Origin: [Chlorobium] sp. 445
GTDB taxonomy: Bacteria; Bacteroidota; Chlorobiia; Chlorobiales; Thermochlorobacteraceae
Direction: 5' to 3'
Length of the DNA: 64,000 bases
NCBI GenBank assembly: GCA_002763895.1
Contig: NSLH01000002.1
Location: 1-64,000, forward strand
Numbering within the stretch: position 1 is the first letter of the stretch; each line of letters starts with the position of its first letter. The notes under the pieces were generated by a model. It did not search any database. It saw nothing but the letters and a program-made list of their open reading frames with translations, and was not told the origin of the DNA. Below are positions 1 through 8,539 of the stretch, one piece after another. Position numbers and translations under genes: made by a program.

Positions 1-223
1 ATTTTTAATTGTTTAAGGTTATGTTCCTGCGTCGTGCAGGTCTGCTGTGTGTTCGCACTATTCATAGAAACAACCTTCGTGCCAGTTCCGCTGCCTGAAG
101 ACAAACAGAAAAAATGTCAGTCGCAGTGCAAGAAGTCTGACAAAGTGAATGAAAATCTGTCAGAACAGAAAACCGACAAAGTGTCAGCGGAAGTAAAAAC
201 AGAAAAAAGAAGTCACAGCAAAT

Positions 224-248
224 AAAAAAGCCTCGCTAAAACGAGGCT
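224..248 (-). terminator. intrinsic terminator of dps
   Basis: Read on the minus strand, a perfect 6-bp stem (GCCTCG 230-235 with CGAGGC 242-247) with a 6-nt loop is followed by six U residues (A-run at 224-229). It lies 43 bp downstream of the dps stop, so it should end that transcript. Confidence 0.85.
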
Positions 249-290
249 CAAAGAGAACCTACTGCAAGAGCAGCAAGGCGACACCTGCCG

Positions 291-773
291 TTAAGCCAAG
301 GCTTTGCGCGCTTTGGTCTCTGCAAGATACCAGCTCTGTTTCTGGTAGGTTTCCACAATGGTGGTGAAGATATCAGCTGTGCCCGGGTCATGATGCTGCG
401 TGGCAAGCTGAATGTGCTGATGCAAAGAATCAATGATTGCATTGGTATCTTCGTAGAGAATTTCGACCATTTCTTGCGGCGTGTAGTTAAGATTCTGCGA
501 TTCATCAATTTCCGCTATCTCAATAAATTCTTTCATCGTGGCAACTGGGTAGCCCCCAATCGCACGCGAACGCTCTGCCAGTGTATCAACAATTTCAAGA
601 AGTTGATTGTAATGCATATCAAAAAGCTCATGCAAGGGCTTGAAGAACGGACCGGAGACATACCAATGAAACTTCTTGTACTTGACTGCGAGCACAAACG
701 TATTGGCAAGTTGAAGATTAAGTGCAGAGAGCACCTCTGTGGAAGTATGCTTGATTTTGACTTCTGTCGACAT
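291..773 (-). CDS. dps: Dps family DNA-binding ferritin-like protein
   Basis: A 160-aa ferritin-like four-helix protein, the usual Dps length. The intersubunit ferroxidase ligands are visible: His in KFHW, His in PLHELFD, and Asp and Glu in VDTLAER. Family role: a dodecamer in the cytoplasm that oxidises and stores iron using hydrogen peroxide and shields DNA. The start at 773 (MSTEVKI) is chosen because GGAAAGGAG sits 7 nt upstream; a longer TTG-started frame would read through this ribosome site. A strong terminator follows. Upstream on the same strand are an MDR oxidoreductase and a Fur-family regulator, a grouping that suggests peroxide or iron control (inference). Confidence 0.93.
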   Translation of the reverse strand: MSTEVKIKHTSTEVLSALNLQLANTFVLAVKYKKFHWYVSGPFFKPLHELFDMHYNQLLEIVDTLAERSRAIGGYPVATMKEFIEIAEIDESQNLNYTPQEMVEILYEDTNAIIDSLHQHIQLATQHHDPGTADIFTTIVETYQKQSWYLAETKARKALA

Positions 774-823
774 AAATGAACTCCTTTCCAAATTTTTTAA
801 GCGTTGAATTCAAGTAAGAGAAG

Positions 824-1822
824 TTAAGAAATTTTAAGAGTGATTTTACCGAATTGTTGCGCATTATCCATATAGCGCAAAGCGTGTTCGGCATCTTCGA
901 GAGAGAACGTGCGGCTGATGATAGGCTGAAGATGCTTTTCGGAGACAAATTTCAGCATAGCATCAAAATCAGTGCGTGAGCCCATGGTAGAGCCGAGCAG
1001 CGAGAGTTGCTTCCAGAACACTTTCCGCAGGTTGAAGTCTTTGACATCGCCACGTGTTGCGCCGACAAATGCGATGCGCGCGCCAGGTGCAGCAAGGTCA
1101 ATGAGAGAAAGAAAGCCATCGCCACCTGCGCTATCCAAAATAACGTCAAACATGCCTGCATTCTGACGTAGCCTCTCAACCCAATTCGGCTGTGTGTAAT
1201 TGGCGCCGCCCTTTGCACCCAGCGCCATGGCTCTTGAGAGTTTCTCGTCTGAGCCTGAGGTAACCCAGACTTCTGCACCTAGTGCTACAGCAAACTGTAA
1301 CCCGAACAACGCCACACCGCCACCAATGCCTGTAATCAAAACTTTGTCCTGCGCTGAAAGCTTAGCACGAGAGAACAAGGCGCGATATGCCGTCAGACCT
1401 GCAAGCGGTAAGGCTGCAGCGGCTTCGAACGAAAGATGCGCTGGCTTGTGCGCAAGATTTTCTGCAGGAACTTTGACAAATTCTGCAAATGTGCCGTCAT
1501 CCGGTAAGCCCAAAATGCGGAAAGATTTTTGCTGAGCACGTTCATCTGTGCCCCAATCCAAACTTGGATTGATAATCACCTCTTTGCCAAGCCAATCTTT
1601 TGGGACGCTCTCGCCAAGCGCTTCAACCGTGCCAGCCCCATCGGAGCCCAAGATAATCGGGAATTTCAAGCCGGCATATAGTCCTTTTTGAATCCAGACA
1701 TCGCGGTGATTGAGCGCCGCATAGCGCAATTTGATGAGCACTTCACTGGCAGCAGGCTTGGGCGTTTCAACCTCTGAAAAGACGAGGGGCGAGTGAGCGG
1801 CATGAAGCACGGCAGCTTTCAT
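824..1822 (-). CDS. zinc-type alcohol dehydrogenase-like (MDR) oxidoreductase
   Basis: A 332-aa medium-chain dehydrogenase/reductase. The N-terminal GroES-like catalytic half contains HRDVWIQKG and LGSDGAGTV; the C-terminal Rossmann half has the nucleotide-binding glycines (GIGGGVALFG, near residues 165-175). The cysteine lobe that binds structural zinc in classical alcohol dehydrogenases is absent, so it resembles the quinone-oxidoreductase/YogA-like branch. Probably a soluble NAD(P)H-dependent reductase; the substrate cannot be read from sequence. It ends 50 bp before dps and begins 98 bp after the Fur-family gene, so co-transcription is possible. No clear Shine-Dalgarno was seen before the ATG at 1822. 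Confidence 0.85.
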   Translation of the reverse strand: MKAAVLHAAHSPLVFSEVETPKPAASEVLIKLRYAALNHRDVWIQKGLYAGLKFPIILGSDGAGTVEALGESVPKDWLGKEVIINPSLDWGTDERAQQKSFRILGLPDDGTFAEFVKVPAENLAHKPAHLSFEAAAALPLAGLTAYRALFSRAKLSAQDKVLITGIGGGVALFGLQFAVALGAEVWVTSGSDEKLSRAMALGAKGGANYTQPNWVERLRQNAGMFDVILDSAGGDGFLSLIDLAAPGARIAFVGATRGDVKDFNLRKVFWKQLSLLGSTMGSRTDFDAMLKFVSEKHLQPIISRTFSLEDAEHALRYMDNAQQFGKITLKIS

Positions 1823-1920
1823 GATGTAATGGGATAAGATTTAAGAGGAAAAATCAACAGCAAAAGCCGATACAAAGAAAGAAAAAGTGGCTAGACGGAA
1901 GACTGACAAAATGTGCACGA

Positions 1921-2307
1921 CTATGTTTCGCCGTAAAATTCAATTTTGTATGCTGTGGCTTTCAAGCCTGTTCTTGCAGCAAGTTCCTCGAGCAAAGAAG
2001 CGTCAAAAGGCAGCTCAACGTCATAGATTTTGCCGGTTTTTGTGCAGATAAAATGATGATGATGACCGAGCTTGCCATCATAGCGCACAACCCCATCGCC
2101 CAGCAGGACACGCTGAATTAAGCCTTCCTCGACGAGTAAGTTCAGGTTGCGATAGACCGTACCCAAGCTGATATTAGGAATGACGGCGCGCGCTTGCTCA
2201 TACACCCAATCTGCTGTGGGATGGTTGTCCGTACCTTGAACGATTTTGAGAATTTCTGCGCGCTGACGCGAATAGCGTTGACCGATTTTCTGCTTTGCCA
2301 CTGCCAT
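1921..2307 (-). CDS. Fur/PerR family metalloregulator lacking the structural zinc cysteines
   Basis: Fur-superfamily repressor. It has an N-terminal winged helix (recognition-helix region ISLGTVYRNLNLL) and a C-terminal dimerisation/metal domain with a His cluster (GHHHHFIC). The usual CxxC of PerR/Fur is reduced to one Cys (CTKTG), and the protein stops at FYGET, before the second CxxC pair, so the structural Zn(Cys)4 site cannot form. The Asp of the PerR-type sensing site may be the one in VRYDG. Start: ATG 2307 (MAVAKQK, about 128 aa); a TTG at 2334 would add nine residues. No ribosome site decides. Position before the oxidoreductase and dps suggests it controls them (inference). Confidence 0.85.
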   Translation of the reverse strand: MAVAKQKIGQRYSRQRAEILKIVQGTDNHPTADWVYEQARAVIPNISLGTVYRNLNLLVEEGLIQRVLLGDGVVRYDGKLGHHHHFICTKTGKIYDVELPFDASLLEELAARTGLKATAYKIEFYGET

Positions 2308-2388
2308 CACTGCTGAAGATTTAGAACGAATCAACTTTTAAGATACGCAAAACATGTAAAAATACCTATCAGTAACCATAATCATTTC

Positions 2389-4548
2389 TTAATCATTTTT
2401 TTCAGCTGTAGGCTTTTGCGCAGCTTTCTCAAAGGTTTCAATCAAAAGTTCAGGTGTGAGCACTTCGGGCAAGACGACAGGTTCATTGAGTTTTCCTGAT
2501 GGAAAAACCACATAGAGCGGCACACCAGAACGACCAAACTTGCGCAAGAGTTGCGTAATCTCATCATTGCGATTGGTCCAATCGGCTTTGATAGCTACAA
2601 TACCTAACTCAGCAATTTTCTTTTCTACCGCCTCGGTTTCTATAACGGTTTTCTCTGTAACCTTGCATGTAAAGCACCAATCTGCAGTGAAGTCCACAAA
2701 AACCGTTTTGCCTGACTGCACAGCGGTTTCAATGGTGCTCAGCGAAAAGGGCTGCCATGGAATTTTGCTGTCAGTGTGTAGGCTTGTTGCAACAAGCGTC
2801 TGGGCGTCGCGCCAGTGCAACTGACGCTCAAACGTGATGATATATGTGCCGACCATGAGCAAGAGTGCGGTTGTCCAAACGATAAACTTGCGTAGCCGTG
2901 TCGAGCCATAGTCAATAAACTGACCGACAAGCCAGAATCCGACACTAACTGAGAGCAGCAATACCAGCGCAGCGGTTATGCCTTGGATGCCAAGTTGTGC
3001 GCCCAACACCGAAAGGAGCCAAACCACCGTAGCAAAAAGTAGAAAACTCATCACTTGTTTGAAGCGATTCATCCATGGTCCGGGCTTTGGAATAAATTTC
3101 AGCCACTCTGGTTTGGCTGCAAATAGAACATACGGTGCAGCAAGTCCGAAGCCGACCATCGTAAAGATGATGAAGATGATGTGAGGCGGTTGTGAGAAAG
3201 CAAAGCCTAATGCGCTGCCTAAAAACGGTGCGGTGCAAGGGGTCGCAAGGGTTGTGGCTAAAACGCCATTTGCGAAGGAGCCCCAGAGGTCATGGCGCAT
3301 CAAGGTTTTGTCTACTTCACCAGAAAGATGCGGCGCAGAAAATTCAAAGACTCCAGCAAGGTTGAGACCGAAAATGAAGATGACCAGCGTCATTATGAGC
3401 ACAAAAGCGGGAGATTGAAATTGAAAGCCCCAACCGACTTGCTGACCTGCTTGCTGCAACACAATCACCGCAAGGGCTAAAATCCAAAACGATAGGAGCA
3501 CACCGAGCATAAAGACTAAGCCATGCTTCAGGCTCTCTACTTTGGATTGAGAAGCGTTGCGCACAAGGCTCATCACTTTGAGCGAGAGCACGGGCAAAAC
3601 ACAAGGCATAATGTTGAGAATGATGCCACCGATAAACGCAAAAAGCATGGCAAGTCCAATCGAGAGAGAAGCAGTTTGCGCTTGCGTGTTGAAAGTTTGA
3701 TTGAGTAAGCTAGTCTGTGCGCGCTCCGTTTGAGGTGCTGTAGAGATTTGGCTGGCAGCCTGCACGCTCGTCTGAATCTCATAGCCTTTTTCGTCGAGCA
3801 TAACAATGCCACGAAGTTCTACAGATGTTGGCATTGCCCCTTGAAGTGTAACGGGCATGATGACTTTACCATTTTCAACTTTGAATTCATTAAATCGGTA
3901 AAGAAAAGCATCATGAGGTTCGGGGAAAAAATCAAGGATACGCTTAGCATCTCGACCACTGAAAGCCAATGAAAGGGTGTATCCATCAAAGAGGGCATGT
4001 TCGACTTGCAGTGTGCTCTGCGAAAGCGGTGTAGGCAAGGTGGCTTTTGCGCGTGCAATCAAGGTATTGGCTTCTTCAATATCGCTGGGCTGCAGGCGAG
4101 AGAGGTCTAAGGAAACTTTGGCATTGCCGGGCACGCACGATTCTTTGCACACCAGCCAATCGATTGAAGCAGAGATAGAAAGTGCTTTAGGCAACTGCTT
4201 TGGGGGGGTGACTTCAGCAAGCAAGATAAGTTCATCACTGTATCCAAACGCAACAAGGTCAGCCTCAATGATTTTGTGCGGTGTTGGAAACTGCAAATCC
4301 CCAACGCTAAATCCGTCAGGCAATTGCCATGTGATTCTGGGCGGGAAGCCTGCATCGCCCGGATTTTTCCAATAAAGATGCCAATCTTTTTCAATCTTGA
4401 ATTTGATAGCTAGCGTGAACGGTTTGGTTAGGTCTGTGCTGTTGGTGTGTAATGAGGGTGTAACGAGGTTTTTACCATCGACGAACTGTGCGTGCAGGTT
4501 TGGCGCAATGAGCACGCCTAGCAAAATGAGTAAGAGAAATTTTTTCAT
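2389..4548 (-). CDS. dsbD: DsbD-like thiol:disulfide interchange protein
   Basis: About 719 aa in three parts. A signal peptide (MKKFLLLILLGVL) leads a periplasmic DsbD N-terminal domain with its Cys pair (CKESC). A central eight-helix CcdA-like membrane domain carries two conserved Cys-Pro motifs (NIMPCVLP and TTLATPCTAP). The C-terminal thioredoxin domain holds WCFTCK. Family role: passes electrons from cytoplasmic thioredoxin across the inner membrane to reduce periplasmic disulfides, for example in cytochrome c maturation; a CcmF-like gene lies at the far end of the window. Start at 4548 is preferred over 4590 because the longer form would encode the promoter element TAACTTTG (4578-4585) inside its first codons. 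Confidence 0.92.
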   Translation of the reverse strand: MKKFLLLILLGVLIAPNLHAQFVDGKNLVTPSLHTNSTDLTKPFTLAIKFKIEKDWHLYWKNPGDAGFPPRITWQLPDGFSVGDLQFPTPHKIIEADLVAFGYSDELILLAEVTPPKQLPKALSISASIDWLVCKESCVPGNAKVSLDLSRLQPSDIEEANTLIARAKATLPTPLSQSTLQVEHALFDGYTLSLAFSGRDAKRILDFFPEPHDAFLYRFNEFKVENGKVIMPVTLQGAMPTSVELRGIVMLDEKGYEIQTSVQAASQISTAPQTERAQTSLLNQTFNTQAQTASLSIGLAMLFAFIGGIILNIMPCVLPVLSLKVMSLVRNASQSKVESLKHGLVFMLGVLLSFWILALAVIVLQQAGQQVGWGFQFQSPAFVLIMTLVIFIFGLNLAGVFEFSAPHLSGEVDKTLMRHDLWGSFANGVLATTLATPCTAPFLGSALGFAFSQPPHIIFIIFTMVGFGLAAPYVLFAAKPEWLKFIPKPGPWMNRFKQVMSFLLFATVVWLLSVLGAQLGIQGITAALVLLLSVSVGFWLVGQFIDYGSTRLRKFIVWTTALLLMVGTYIITFERQLHWRDAQTLVATSLHTDSKIPWQPFSLSTIETAVQSGKTVFVDFTADWCFTCKVTEKTVIETEAVEKKIAELGIVAIKADWTNRNDEITQLLRKFGRSGVPLYVVFPSGKLNEPVVLPEVLTPELLIETFEKAAQKPTAEKND

Positions 4549-4577
4549 GCGTGGTATGTAAAACAGTTGCATTCTGA

Positions 4578-4585
4578 CAAAGTTA
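4578..4585 (-). promoter_or_regulatory. candidate -7 promoter element (TAACTTTG) of dsbD
   Basis: Exact match to the TAnnTTTG -7 element of Bacteroidota-type promoters, reading towards dsbD; the predicted start of transcription near 4572 leaves a leader of about 24 nt. The -33 TTTG partner is not evident. Confidence 0.5.
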
Positions 4586-4650
4586 AACATTATGCGTGAG
4601 TTTATTTATGCATCGCAGATTGCAGATGCAAGTTCTCGGTTGGCGCTTAT

Positions 4651-4682
4651 GTTGGTAGAAATACGCTTGATACCTATTTTTG
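4651..4682 (+). promoter_or_regulatory. candidate promoter of yicC-gmk-rpoZ
   Basis: GTTG (4651-4654), 20 bp, then TATTTTTG (4675-4682): both Bacteroidota-type elements at the expected spacing. Transcription would start near 4689, about 54 nt before the yicC ATG. Confidence 0.55.
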
Positions 4683-4742
4683 TTTTCAGCTAAACGCAAA
4701 AAATCACCATCTCGTCAAAAACAGCATTGAGACAAACTACAC

Positions 4743-5627
4743 ATGATTGAGAGCATGACCGGATACGGCAGAGGAGAATATGCCGAGAACGGTCTTCGCG
4801 CTATTGCAGAGATTCGCTCTGTCAATAGCCGTTTTGTAGAGATTTTGGTCAAGTTGCCACGCGAATTCAGCGCGCGTGAGTTAGAGGCGCGAGAACTTGT
4901 ACGAAAAGAGTTACAGCGTGGAAAAATTTCTCTTTCAGTTCAGCTTGAGCGTGATGCGTTAGTAGCGCCGCCTGTGCGTATTAAGCCTGAGGTCGTTAAG
5001 GCCTATGCCTCGCTGTTGCGTGCGCTGCAAGAGGCGGCACAGATTAGCACGCCGATTACGCTTGACCATCTGCTGAAATTTTCTGATATGTTTGAGTCTG
5101 TGGAAGAAGAACCAGAGGAAGTTGAGCGAGAGTGGCAAATTATCTGCAAAGCAATTGACCAAGCTATTCAAGCTGTGCGCATGATGCGCCGTAAAGAAGG
5201 TGAGGAGTTGAGACGTGATTTTGAAGCGCGTATTGCGCGCCTTGAAGCGACGATAGATCACATTGCGGCACTATCTGCAAAAACGATTGAAGAGACACGT
5301 GAGAAATTGCGCACCAAGGTACGTGAAATTCTGCTCGAAGAGTCCAAAGTGAGCCGAGAGCGGCTTGAGCTGGAAATTGTACTTTTAGCCGATAAAATGG
5401 ATATCACAGAAGAGTGTGTGCGCTTTCGTAGCCATAACAAGTTTTTTCTTGAGACGCTGGCACAGCATGAAGCGCCTGGTCGACGCTTGAACTTTCTGTT
5501 GCAAGAGCAGAACCGAGAAGCCAATACGATTGCTGCTAAATCGCAAAATGCGGAAATCTCTCAGGCTGTTGTTTTCCTCAAAGAGGAGCTAGAGAAAATT
5601 CGAGAACAAGTTCAGAATATTGAGTAA
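4743..5627 (+). CDS. yicC: YicC/YloC family endoribonuclease
   Basis: A 294-aa protein with the family's signature N-terminus MIESMTGYGRGE and the conserved SVNSRF segment. The C-terminal DUF1732 part contains EECVRFRSH and the highly conserved GRRLNFLLQEQNREANT (about residues 243-260). E. coli YicC has been described as an RNase affecting small-RNA stability. It is first in the common yicC-gmk-rpoZ order, with gmk only 3 bp downstream. A Bacteroidota-type promoter is visible at 4651-4682. Confidence 0.93.
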   Translation: MIESMTGYGRGEYAENGLRAIAEIRSVNSRFVEILVKLPREFSARELEARELVRKELQRGKISLSVQLERDALVAPPVRIKPEVVKAYASLLRALQEAAQISTPITLDHLLKFSDMFESVEEEPEEVEREWQIICKAIDQAIQAVRMMRRKEGEELRRDFEARIARLEATIDHIAALSAKTIEETREKLRTKVREILLEESKVSRERLELEIVLLADKMDITEECVRFRSHNKFFLETLAQHEAPGRRLNFLLQEQNREANTIAAKSQNAEISQAVVFLKEELEKIREQVQNIE

Positions 5628-5630
5628 CTT

Positions 5631-6290
5631 ATGTTTATTTCATTTGAAAGTCTTTTGCAAGATATGACAGCTGCTTCAGAGTCGGAGTCTGCTACGCATG
5701 TGTCATCTTCAGTGGCATCTGAACAGCCGAAGGGCAAACTCATTGTCTTTGCTGCACCTTCGGGCACAGGTAAATCCACGATTGCGAAGGCAGTACTTGC
5801 TGCATTTCCAAACCTCGTATTTTCAGTTTCGGCAACAACGCGCCCGATGCGTGAGGGTGAGCAAAACGGTCGAGAGTATCACTTTCTGTCGCGCGATGAA
5901 TTTGAAGAGAAATTGCGTCAAGGTGAATTCATTGAGCACTCAAAGCACTTCGACAATTACTACGGCACACTAAAATCAGTTGCTGACAGTGTGCTCACGA
6001 GCGGTAAGCATTTGCTGTTAGATTTGGACGTCAATGGTTCGATGAATGTCAAAAAGCTGTATGGGGAGCGTGCCTTACTAATTTTTATCAAGCCACCGAG
6101 TTTGGAGGTGCTGCGTGAGCGTCTGCTCAGTCGACGCACAGAGACACCTGAGGCAATTCAACGTCGATTAGAACGTGCAGAGTATGAACTCTCGTTTTCG
6201 AATCAGTTTGATGCGGTGGTCGTCAATGATTCACTTCAAACAGCAATTGACGAAGTGAAGGCTTTAATTAGCCGTTTTCTTGACTCATAA
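5631..6290 (+). CDS. gmk: guanylate kinase
   Basis: Phosphorylates GMP to GDP with ATP in purine nucleotide synthesis. The P-loop APSGTGKST is near residues 42-50, followed by the GMP-binding region (TTRPMREGEQNGREYHF) and the lid (LLSRRTETPEAI). The 219-aa protein is longer than typical guanylate kinases (about 205 aa) because of a Ser/Ala/Glu-rich N-terminal extension of roughly 35 residues. An internal ATG at 5664 (MTAASESE) would shorten it. The gene lies 3 bp after yicC and 21 bp before rpoZ, so it is almost certainly in one operon. Confidence 0.95.
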   Translation: MFISFESLLQDMTAASESESATHVSSSVASEQPKGKLIVFAAPSGTGKSTIAKAVLAAFPNLVFSVSATTRPMREGEQNGREYHFLSRDEFEEKLRQGEFIEHSKHFDNYYGTLKSVADSVLTSGKHLLLDLDVNGSMNVKKLYGERALLIFIKPPSLEVLRERLLSRRTETPEAIQRRLERAEYELSFSNQFDAVVVNDSLQTAIDEVKALISRFLDS

Positions 6291-6311
6291 CTTAAAGAAT
6301 GCACATACGCT

Positions 6312-6629
6312 ATGCCAATTAAAGTTATCGATTTCTCAAAACTGATGCATCAAAGCAATAACATCTATGAAATTGTTGTTGCAATGGCGCGGCGAGCAAA
6401 AGAAATCAACGAGCAGCAACGCGCTGAACTTGAGGAGAAAATCGCACCGTTCAAAGCCAAGACAAGAAACCCGACCAACGAAGCCGAAGCTGATCGTATT
6501 TTCCCAGAACAAGTGGCAATTAGTATCAAGTATGAAAAGTTGCCGAAGCCGACGATTATTGCTATCAATGAGTATGAAAATCGTGAGTACACATTCGAGT
6601 ATCGAGAGCTGCCACCTCGGCGCAGGTAG
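6312..6629 (+). CDS. rpoZ: RNA polymerase omega subunit (RpoZ-like)
   Basis: A 105-aa protein. The N-terminal helix MPIKVIDFSKLMHQSNNIYE and the segment IVVAMARRAKEIN match the omega fold that clamps the beta-prime subunit in RNA polymerase assembly. A divergent C-terminal half (EKLPKPTIIAINEYENREY) resembles omega proteins of the Bacteroidota/Chlorobiota group. Its place right after gmk is the canonical gmk-rpoZ order and supports the call more than sequence similarity alone. Confidence 0.85.
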   Translation: MPIKVIDFSKLMHQSNNIYEIVVAMARRAKEINEQQRAELEEKIAPFKAKTRNPTNEAEADRIFPEQVAISIKYEKLPKPTIIAINEYENREYTFEYRELPPRRR

Positions 6630-6665
6630 CACAGTATCTTAAAACTGTGATTGCCAAAACACATT

Positions 6666-7172
6666 ATGCTTAAACTTACGGGCATCAGTCAGATTACGCT
6701 GCGTGTCAATGACCTGCGCCGCTCCGAGGAGTTTTACACCAAACTCATTGGCTTCAAGTTGCATCATCGGCTGGGCATCAATATGACCTACTTGGAAGCG
6801 GCAGGTGATATGCTGGTCTTGGTACGCGCAGAGACGCCAAGTCCTGAAGAAGCACGCGATATTCGCGTCGATCACTTCGGGCTACGCCTAGCAACCGATG
6901 AAGAAGTCGATGAAGCTGCAGCATTTCTGAAGAATAACAACATTCACTTGCTGACACAACCGGCAAAACGCCGCGACGGTCGTGCCTTTTTCCTGCTCGA
7001 TCCAGACGGCAATCTTGTCGAGATTTACTCCTCGACTGGCGAGGTTTTTCCAAACGATGACACCAATCCTGATGCACCATCTTCTCGCCGACGCGGACGC
7101 AAACCCAAGGCAGACTCACAACCGCGACCGACTCGACCGGCTGTACCAAAGCGCCGACGCAGTCGTAAGTAA
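6666..7172 (+). CDS. VOC (glyoxalase/bleomycin-resistance fold) protein with a basic AT-hook-like tail
   Basis: About 168 aa. Residues 1-120 form a glyoxalase-fold domain: ITLRVNDLRRSEEFYTKLIGF opens the first beta-alpha-beta-beta-beta unit, VDHFGLRL the second, and FLLDPDGNLVEIY closes it. Metal ligands of the family are plausible (His in VDHFG, Glu in LVEIY). The last ~40 residues are low-complexity and very basic (RRRGRKPK, later PKRRRSRK), like an AT-hook DNA-binding tail, which is unusual for this family. Start: ATG 6666 rather than TTG 6651. It follows rpoZ by 36 bp. Enzymatic substrate unknown. Confidence 0.82.
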   Translation: MLKLTGISQITLRVNDLRRSEEFYTKLIGFKLHHRLGINMTYLEAAGDMLVLVRAETPSPEEARDIRVDHFGLRLATDEEVDEAAAFLKNNNIHLLTQPAKRRDGRAFFLLDPDGNLVEIYSSTGEVFPNDDTNPDAPSSRRRGRKPKADSQPRPTRPAVPKRRRSRK

Positions 7173-7202
7173 ACCTGCGTGGTGCACAGCTTGCCTGCTG
7201 CC

Positions 7203-7233
7203 TTGTGCACTCGCTTGACTTTGCGTATCTTAG
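7203..7233 (+). promoter_or_regulatory. candidate promoter of LOG-tmk
   Basis: TTG (7203-7205), 20 bp, then TATCTTAG (7226-7233). The predicted transcription start lies about 23 nt before the ATG at 7263. The -7 element deviates from TAnnTTTG by one base, like the tRNA promoter at 58828-58835. Confidence 0.4.
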
Positions 7234-7262
7234 CTGGCATAACCTACCAATCAAACCGTTCA

Positions 7263-7865
7263 ATGATGACCTCTTCACCATTGCTGCCAAGTCAGAACAT
7301 TTGTGTCTATTGTGGATCTCGTACAGGGTTGCACCCAGCACACCGCAAAGCGGCCATGGAGCTCGGAGAGCAAATTGCTCAGCGTGGCTTACGATTGGTG
7401 TATGGAGGCGGCAATTTAGGACTGATGGGCGTTGTCGCTGATGCGGTCTTGTCGGCTGGCGGTGAAGTGATCGGGATCATTCCTGAAATTTTGGTGCAAA
7501 AAGAAGCCGCACATCGTGCGCTGACACAACTCTTGATAGTCTCCTCAATGCATGAACGCAAAGCTCAAATGGCAGAACTCTCCGATGCCTTCATTGCACT
7601 CTCTGGCGGCTTGGGTACACTCGATGAACTTTTTGAAATCCTGACTTGGGCACAATTAGGGCTACACCAAAAGCCATGCGGACTGCTCAACATCAATGGT
7701 TACTACAATCACTTGATTGCTTTTTTAGACCATGCCGTAGCTGAAGGCTTCATCAAATCCAGCCACCGTGAAGTGCTGCTTGTGTCTGATTCACCCTCTG
7801 CCTTGCTGGAACAACTTTTGCAGCGTCAGACAAAAGCACAGCCGATTGCAAAAAATTTGCTTTAA
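7263..7865 (+). CDS. LOG family protein (TIGR00730, nucleotide phosphoribohydrolase)
   Basis: About 200 aa with a Rossmann-like fold. It shows [10 protein letters not shown] at the start, [11 protein letters not shown], and the catalytic SGGLGTLDE, a variant of the family's PGGxGTxxE with Ser for Pro. Relatives, often misnamed lysine decarboxylases, cleave nucleoside 5'-monophosphates such as AMP or cytokinin riboside monophosphate to base and ribose 5-phosphate. ATG 7263 was chosen (second ATG at 7266); an upstream GTG frame from 7179 would run through the candidate promoter and has no family similarity. tmk follows 26 bp later. Confidence 0.87.
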   Translation: MMTSSPLLPSQNICVYCGSRTGLHPAHRKAAMELGEQIAQRGLRLVYGGGNLGLMGVVADAVLSAGGEVIGIIPEILVQKEAAHRALTQLLIVSSMHERKAQMAELSDAFIALSGGLGTLDELFEILTWAQLGLHQKPCGLLNINGYYNHLIAFLDHAVAEGFIKSSHREVLLVSDSPSALLEQLLQRQTKAQPIAKNLL

Positions 7866-7891
7866 TGCTCGGCTCAAGGTGTGCAATCAGT

Positions 7892-8539
7892 ATGCTGATT
7901 TCATTTGAAGGCATAGACGGCAGCGGCAAGTCGACACAAGTTAAATTGCTCGAAAGCTATCTCCGCTCACGCGACATTAAAGTGTTAGCACTACGCGAGC
8001 CTGGTGGTGTAGCTACCGCAGAAAGTATCCGCGCGCTCCTGCTCAAAAGTCAAAATAAGATTCATCCGACAGCAGAACTTTTGCTCTTTGCTGCAAGTCG
8101 CGCTGAACTCTGCGAGGCGCTCATTTTACCAGCTTTGCAAAAAGGTACAATCATTATTCTCGATCGCTTCTATGACTCTACAACAGCCTACCAAGGCTTT
8201 GGACGAGGTCTGGATTTAAACATGATTGCAACCGTCAATCGCATTGCAACATTTGGACTGGTCCCGACGCTGACGTTTTACCTAGACATTTTGCCTGAAG
8301 ACGCACTGATGCGCAAATTTTCCGAAAAATCCATACCGCTTGCTTTCAGCAAAGATGAATTGCCACTTGATCGTATGGAGCGTTCAGGCTTAGCGTTCTA
8401 CCACCGTGTCCGCGAAGGCTACCAAACCCTTGCACGCCAAGAGCCCGAACGGTTCGTCGTGCTCAATGCCCTCAAATCTATCTCTGACCTGCACAAAGAA
8501 GTCATCTTGCATCTGAACAAAAAACTCGGTGTGGGCTAA
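7892..8539 (+). CDS. tmk: thymidylate kinase
   Basis: Phosphorylates dTMP to d[19 protein letters not shown] supplies the P-loop at residues 5-15, [17 protein letters not shown] the DR(F/Y) catalytic segment, and LPLDRME lies where the lid region is expected. At about 215 aa it has standard length. The start is ATG 7892 because the conserved sequence begins there; the frame is open nine codons further upstream to 7865. The stop codon overlaps the stop of the convergent methyltransferase gene within a single CTAA, leaving no room for a terminator. Confidence 0.94.
   Translation: MLISFEGIDGSGKSTQVKLLESYLRSRDIKVLALREPGGVATAESIRALLLKSQNKIHPTAELLLFAASRAELCEALILPALQKGTIIILDRFYDSTTAYQGFGRGLDLNMIATVNRIATFGLVPTLTFYLDILPEDALMRKFSEKSIPLAFSKDELPLDRMERSGLAFYHRVREGYQTLARQEPERFVVLNALKSISDLHKEVILHLNKKLGVG

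Noticed and set aside
34-225. 63-codon open frame (GTG start) rich in Lys, Ser and Cys before the dps terminator
   Set aside because: No ribosome site, no recognisable protein sequence, and its stop lies in the A-run of the dps terminator; composition fits chance reading of an A-rich spacer.
390-779. 129-codon plus-strand frame opposite dps and many similar long antisense frames
   Set aside because: Shadows of the genuine genes: no ribosome sites, no family motifs, and fully contained within well-supported coding regions.
4549-4590. Longer dsbD start (MFNFVRMQLF)
   Set aside because: It encodes the TAACTTTG promoter element and precedes the signal peptide, which begins at 4548.
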